40,285 bases of DNA from Actinomyces sp. (GTDB taxonomy: Bacteria; Actinomycetota; Actinomycetes; Actinomycetales; Actinomycetaceae), in NCBI RefSeq assembly GCF_029851875.1, contig NZ_JARKVC010000044.1, positions 1 to 40,285 on the forward strand. The letters run 5' to 3'. Every line of letters begins with the position of its first letter. The stretch's first letter is position 1. Under the pieces are notes generated by a model, which saw only the letters and a program-made list of their open reading frames with translations, was not told where the DNA came from and searched no databases. Below are positions 36,388-40,285 of the stretch, in pieces. The translations under genes and the position numbers were made by a program.

Positions 36388-37470
36388 TCACCACTCAAGG
36401 AGGGCCAGGTCCACGCGCATGGACGCCCCCACCTCGGACACGGGCAGGGAGTAGGCGACCACCCGGCCCGCCAGCACCTCATCTGCCGTGACGACACCGA
36501 CCACGTCCCCCACCTCAAGACGAGGGTCTGGCACGACCTCCACGCTCCGGGTGGTCACGGCGTACAGGTCAGAACGCATGTAGGAGTCGGCCGCCTTCTC
36601 GACGGCCTCACGCGACCCGGCGGCAGAGAACTCCTTGTGGGACGTGACCCACCCGTATCCCTCCACGTCGAAGGGCGGGGCGGTCGCGGTCCTCTCGGCG
36701 CTCCACCTCGTGTCCTGACCACCCTCAGAGGACGTGCCGGTCACGACCCAGCGGTTAGGCCGACGCGACTCACCACCCGGCGCGGCAGGAGCGTCCACCA
36801 GCAGGCCGTTACCCACGCGCCCGCCACCCAGTGACGCCGCCTCGTAGACCACGTCCAGGACAGCGGCGTCACGCAGCGGGTAGGCGTGCAGGCACCCGTC
36901 AGCCCCGCACCGAAGCCCGAACCCCTTCGAGTCCGCCAGCTTCCACACAGCCTCAGTCCGGGAGTTGCCCCACTGCGTGGTCACAGCCACCGGAGAGTCA
37001 GCCACACCCGGGTCCAGGACCACAGGCAGCGACCCAGCCAGACGCTGAAGCTCGCTACGCACCCTCGCGCCCCTGCCAGGTGAGGACGGCCAGGGCATCG
37101 GGTCGTCCTCCAGCACCTGCATGAGGTCCATCGCCGTGACCGTCACCGTCCCGCCGGAGGAGTCCCAGTCCGTGTGCAGGTACTCACCCAGCGGCGTCTC
37201 CCACACGCGCCCAGTGGCGGAGCGGCACACCACGGACACGGCGGACCGCTGCCCGAAACGGTTCAGCGGGTCCAGCGGGTGGCGGGGCACCCAGTCCTCC
37301 GGCACCTCGTAGGTCAGCCTCGCCGGCACGGCCCGACCGGCCGACCACTCCAGTGCGACCTTCGCGGCCGGTACGTCAGCGGCCAGCACCCTGCCGGCGC
37401 GCAGCACGTCCACGCGCACACCCACCGCCAGCCCACCGGCCAGCGCCGCTGTCGGGGGGCCGGGCCTCAT
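36388..37470 (-). CDS. Phage tail-tip/baseplate protein (Gp37-like, tentative)
   Basis: A 360-aa protein. Features are the early YEVPEDWVPRHPLDPLNRFG segment, a GEYLHTDWDSSGGTVTVTAM strand region, then TQWGNSRTEAVWKLADSKGF and a C-terminal EVGDVVGVVTADEVLAGRVV typical of Gp37-like/phage tail-tip proteins that contain a beta-sandwich. Its position, second after the tape measure and right after the distal tail protein, is where siphoviruses encode the tail-associated baseplate hub. The ATG at 37470 overlaps the upstream stop by 4 bp; longer in-frame starts are rejected. The family name is by context, not by a strong motif. Confidence 0.68.
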   Translation of the reverse strand: MRPGPPTAALAGGLAVGVRVDVLRAGRVLAADVPAAKVALEWSAGRAVPARLTYEVPEDWVPRHPLDPLNRFGQRSAVSVVCRSATGRVWETPLGEYLHTDWDSSGGTVTVTAMDLMQVLEDDPMPWPSSPGRGARVRSELQRLAGSLPVVLDPGVADSPVAVTTQWGNSRTEAVWKLADSKGFGLRCGADGCLHAYPLRDAAVLDVVYEAASLGGGRVGNGLLVDAPAAPGGESRRPNRWVVTGTSSEGGQDTRWSAERTATAPPFDVEGYGWVTSHKEFSAAGSREAVEKAADSYMRSDLYAVTTRSVEVVPDPRLEVGDVVGVVTADEVLAGRVVAYSLPVSEVGASMRVDLALLEW

Positions 37471-38216
37471 GAGGGCATCCCCGCCACGGCCCGGCACAGG
37501 TCCAGGTAGGTGCGGTCCCGCCACGCGTGGTCGTAGGCGTCCCACTCACCCCACACCACCACAGGGGCACCGACCGTCCCGTCAGGGCTGGTCAGCATGG
37601 GTGAGGTCAGCGGTACCTCAGCCCACTTGGCCGTCCACTCCAGGACGCCGTCGCCGCTGATCCGCTTTCGACCTACCGAGCTGATCGTCATCACCCTGGC
37701 GGGCAGCGCGACAGCGGGTGCGGCTGGCATGACCACGAGAGGCCCTGGTGTCCTCAGCAGGTCCCACACCTCGCGCTCACGCTCGGGCTCCCACAGGACG
37801 AACGTCCCGCCTCCCTCGATGGCTGGCTCCTCCAGCGGCCAGCGCGCCACGGACGGGGAGAAGCGGACGACGCCGGACGTCCAGTCGCGCCCGTCGCCGT
37901 CAGCGTCCCACGACAGGCCGGGGACCGTGCGACCGTCCAGCCGTGACACCATGCCGCGCCACCACTCCTCGCCGCCGCGCGGCACAGGGCGTGTCATCTC
38001 GACCTTCCGCCCGTCAGGAAGCAGGTAGGTGACTGGCACTCCTGGCGCAGCCAGGGGGTCGCTGGCCAGCAGGTCGCTGCCCGTACCCGTGGCGGCCACA
38101 GCCGTCCACGTGCGTGTCGCGTCAGCCGCGAGCACACTCAGCCGCCGTCCCGCCACCGTAGGGAGCCGGAAAGAAGGCAGACCCGTGTGCCTGGCGATCC
38201 ATACGGTCCCAGCCAT
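37467..38216 (-). CDS. Phage distal tail-like protein
   Basis: A 249-aa protein directly downstream of the tape measure gene, the usual place for the distal tail protein. It is Trp- and beta-rich (GEEWWRGMVSRLDGRTVPGL, GGTFVLWEPEREREVWDLLR, PARVMTISSVGRKRISGDGV) with a C-terminal WRDRTYLDLCRAVAGM. The ribosome binding site AAGGAGG lies before ATG 38216. The homology call rests on position and size, not on a diagnostic motif. Confidence 0.68.
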   Translation of the reverse strand: MAGTVWIARHTGLPSFRLPTVAGRRLSVLAADATRTWTAVAATGTGSDLLASDPLAAPGVPVTYLLPDGRKVEMTRPVPRGGEEWWRGMVSRLDGRTVPGLSWDADGDGRDWTSGVVRFSPSVARWPLEEPAIEGGGTFVLWEPEREREVWDLLRTPGPLVVMPAAPAVALPARVMTISSVGRKRISGDGVLEWTAKWAEVPLTSPMLTSPDGTVGAPVVVWGEWDAYDHAWRDRTYLDLCRAVAGMPS

Positions 38217-38225
38217 ACACCCTCC

Positions 38226-40285
38226 TTAGACGCCGGCGCGGTTCATACGGATCGCCTCGACAAGGCGGTCATCCGCCTCTACGCGCATACGACCGACGAG
38301 CTTGTCGTCCACGTCCCGCACCGTCAGGTCACGGGCCGTGTTCTCCCTCAGGGCCTCGATGAGGTCGTCCATCTTCGACCACTGCCCGGACGTGAGCACC
38401 GCCTCCGGCCTTCCTGTCTCGTTGACGACACTGGTACGGCCGGGCTGCAGCCACCCGCCGTCGTCGAACTTGAACGACCGCGTCGACGGGGCGCCCCAGA
38501 TCGGTGCCTCACGCACCACAGTGCCCGGCTTTGGCGCCTCGACGAGACGGCCGCCGCCAGCCGTGATGGCCACGTGGTACGCAGGACTTCCCCAGAACAG
38601 GAGGTTTCCCGCCACGTTCTGGTTAGCCGGGCCACCAGCCATCGACTGGTACCCAGCCGCTGTCAGGCGCGGGATGCTGGACCCCATCTGACGGGCGGCC
38701 CAGTACACGAGACCGGAGCAGTCCACGCCCGGCGGGATGGACGAGCCGCCCCACACGTACGGCACACCGATCGCCTTACGGGCAGCAGCGACGATGTTCG
38801 ACGCCGCCATCGTCTCGGTCTTGCCCTTCAGCCAGCTGCCGAAGCCGTCGATGAGCTGCCCCGGTACCGCCCTCGCTGCGTCAGCGAAGGCTCCGGACCC
38901 AGGCAGGCGCGAGACGAGCGCGTCCACAGGTACGCGCACGAGGCTGGTCACCGCCCCGATCGGGTCCTGGATGATCGACGCCACAGCGTCCGCCGCGTCA
39001 GACAGCCACTCACTGGCAGCACTGACAGCGCCTCCGACCGTGTTCCTGACCCGGTCCCAGACACCACCGTCAGCGAACGCGGCGGCACGCCCCACGTCGC
39101 CGCCAGGGATCGGGCGCCCGTGCCGCGCGGCGGCGTTCATAGCAGCCACGGCACGAGGTCCGCCAACAGCGCGCGTCCACTCTGGCCGCATGATCGCCTC
39201 GCCGCCGGACAGGGCCAGCGCGCCACCGCCGTCGTGGGACACGAAGTGGTAGACGTCTCTCCCCGGCGTGTACCCGGGCAGCACGCCTCCGGTCGCGTAC
39301 CCCGGGATCGGGGTCATCGTCGGGAGCGTCAGGGACAGGCCCACCTTGGAGGCCATTCCCTCGACGAGCTTCTTGATGCCGTCGGTGTAGACGGTCTGGA
39401 TCAGGAAGTTCACCGGCTTTGCGGCCGCGCCCTTGATCCCGTCCCACACCGTCTAGACGGCGGAGCTCATCGACTCGAAGGCGGACTTCACCCCGTCGGC
39501 GATCTCGCCGGCCTTGTCCTTGACTGACTGGAACACGTCCTTCACGGCCTGGACGGCCGTCCCGATCAGGGGCACGAGCGTGCCGCCCATCCAGTCGGAC
39601 AGGCCACCCAGCTTCTGCGTGATCCAGTCGACGACCTTGCTGACGATGTTCTCCCACAGCCACGTGAAGACGGTGCCCATCGCCTCTACCGCCACGAGGA
39701 CGATGTTGGCGGCGAGCTGGACCACCGGTACGAGGACGGCGCTCAGCACGTCGATGGCTGACGAGATCACGCTGATGATCCCCTTGATCAGTGGCACCAC
39801 GTACGGCAGGGCCGTCGTGATGACGTCCTGGAGGACAGGGATGAGGTCGGCGACGAGGCTCGACACGATCCCAGCGACCTTGCCGATCAGGTCACCGATC
39901 TTCGCGCCGATCTCAGCCAGCAGCGGAGCGACCTGCTCGATAGCGTCACGGATGAGCGGCATGACGGTCCGGACCATGCTGGTCAGCGGCGGCATGATCG
40001 TGCTCAGCGCGTCCCGGACCGCCGCCAGCAGGGAGTCCACGAGAGGTGACAGGGCTGTCACGATCGCGTCGATGGCGGACGTGACCACCGGGAGCACCGC
40101 CGCCGTGAGGTCCGTCAGCGGTCCCAGCAGGGCCGCCACGACCTCGCTCAGCCTTACGAGGATGCTGCCCACGAGCGGCGTCAGCGCGTTGAGGAGCGCC
40201 CCGAACGTCTGCGCCATGACCGGGACGATCCGCTCAGCCATGTACCCCATCGCCGGGGCGACGAGCTCCAGGGCCAGGCCCAGGC
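38226..40285 (-). pseudogene. Phage tape measure protein with C-terminal NlpC/P60 domain, split by an amber codon, 5' end outside window
   Basis: The frame is open to the right edge (reading LGLALELVAPAMGYMAERIV), so the 5' end lies outside. The upstream part (39453-40285) is the hydrophobic heptad-like repeat region of a tape measure protein (LTPLVGSILVRLSEVVAALL, LPYVVPLIKGIISVISSAID) ending FESMSSAV. TAG at 39455-39453 then interrupts, and the same frame continues TVWDGIKGAAAKPVNFLIQT and PGYATGGVLPGYTPGRDVYH, phrases usual inside intact tape measure proteins. The C-terminal part has an NlpC/P60 peptidase: VDCSGLVYW (Cys near residue 244 of the fragment) and the His in AYHVAITAGGG, which would cut peptidoglycan on DNA entry. 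It is either a nonsense mutation (CAG or AAG to TAG), a suppressed codon or an error. Confidence 0.85.

Larger units (their letters stand above)
28485..40285. mobile_element. Siphovirus-type prophage, integrase end (right boundary outside window)
   Basis: From the tRNA-like core at 28485 to the right edge all recognisable genes are phage-type: tyrosine integrase, small Cys-rich gene, then a minus-strand tail and lysis block ending in a tape measure gene cut by the window edge. There is no capsid, portal, terminase or repressor gene here, so the larger part of the prophage lies to the right. In the circular phage this places the attachment site and integrase next to the distal end of the tail/lysis operon, a common actinophage layout. 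Confidence 0.85.

Overview
The window is a high-GC actinobacterial chromosome segment, most likely from an Actinomyces-type member of the Actinomycetales. This rests on codon use, 4-bp ATGA/GTGA gene overlaps, and a gene order that matches the mycobacterial tlyA-ppnK-recN-steA-steB-pyrG-NUDIX neighbourhood (Rv1691 to Rv1700). About 28 kb is host DNA. The right-hand 12 kb is the late end of a siphovirus-type prophage.

Layout. (1) 1-113: the 3' tip of a 5S rRNA gene and a strong hairpin that ends the rRNA operon. (2) 237-14929: a long + strand housekeeping and envelope cluster: RGG/TPR protein, HAD phosphatase, small protein, TlyA rRNA methylase, NAD kinase, RecN, SteA-like and SteB-like septation proteins, an MraY/WecA-like transferase, MurJ flippase, a GT4 glycosyltransferase, CTP synthase with its own apparently leaderless promoter, and an ADP-ribose-type NUDIX hydrolase, closed by a good terminator. 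(3) 14975-20398: a LacI-controlled sugar uptake operon (LacI regulator, lipoprotein binding protein, two permeases, GH32/GH68-like hydrolase). The binding-protein gene carries a one-base frameshift, and a perfect 13-bp hairpin separates it from the permeases. (4) 20543-27266: a complete SUF iron-sulfur assembly operon, sufR-B-D-C-S-U-T. (5) 27256-28484: a convergent DUF488 gene and a broken lipoprotein gene with an in-frame TGA and no usable start. (6) 28485-40285: the prophage. It starts at a 22-nt copy of a tRNA-Ser 3' end (likely attachment core), followed by a tyrosine integrase and a small Cys-rich gene on the + strand. The tail and lysis genes then lie on the - strand: tape measure (cut by an amber codon and running off the right edge), distal tail, tail-tip and fibre proteins, endolysin, holin, a coiled-coil membrane protein, a collagen-like fibre protein and two terminal small genes.

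The most notable observations are in the prophage junction. Two near-identical 22-bp elements, 1.3 kb apart and in the same orientation, resemble the mycobacterial LexA-independent (RecA-NDp/PafBC) DNA-damage promoter. One precedes the integrase. The other precedes a small Cys-rich ORF whose ATG lies 8 nt after the -10, so its mRNA would be leaderless. Four genes show apparent single-base lesions (binding-protein frameshift, lipoprotein TGA, tape-measure amber, and a possible frameshift in a tail gene). These could be real decay or assembly errors; the read data would decide.
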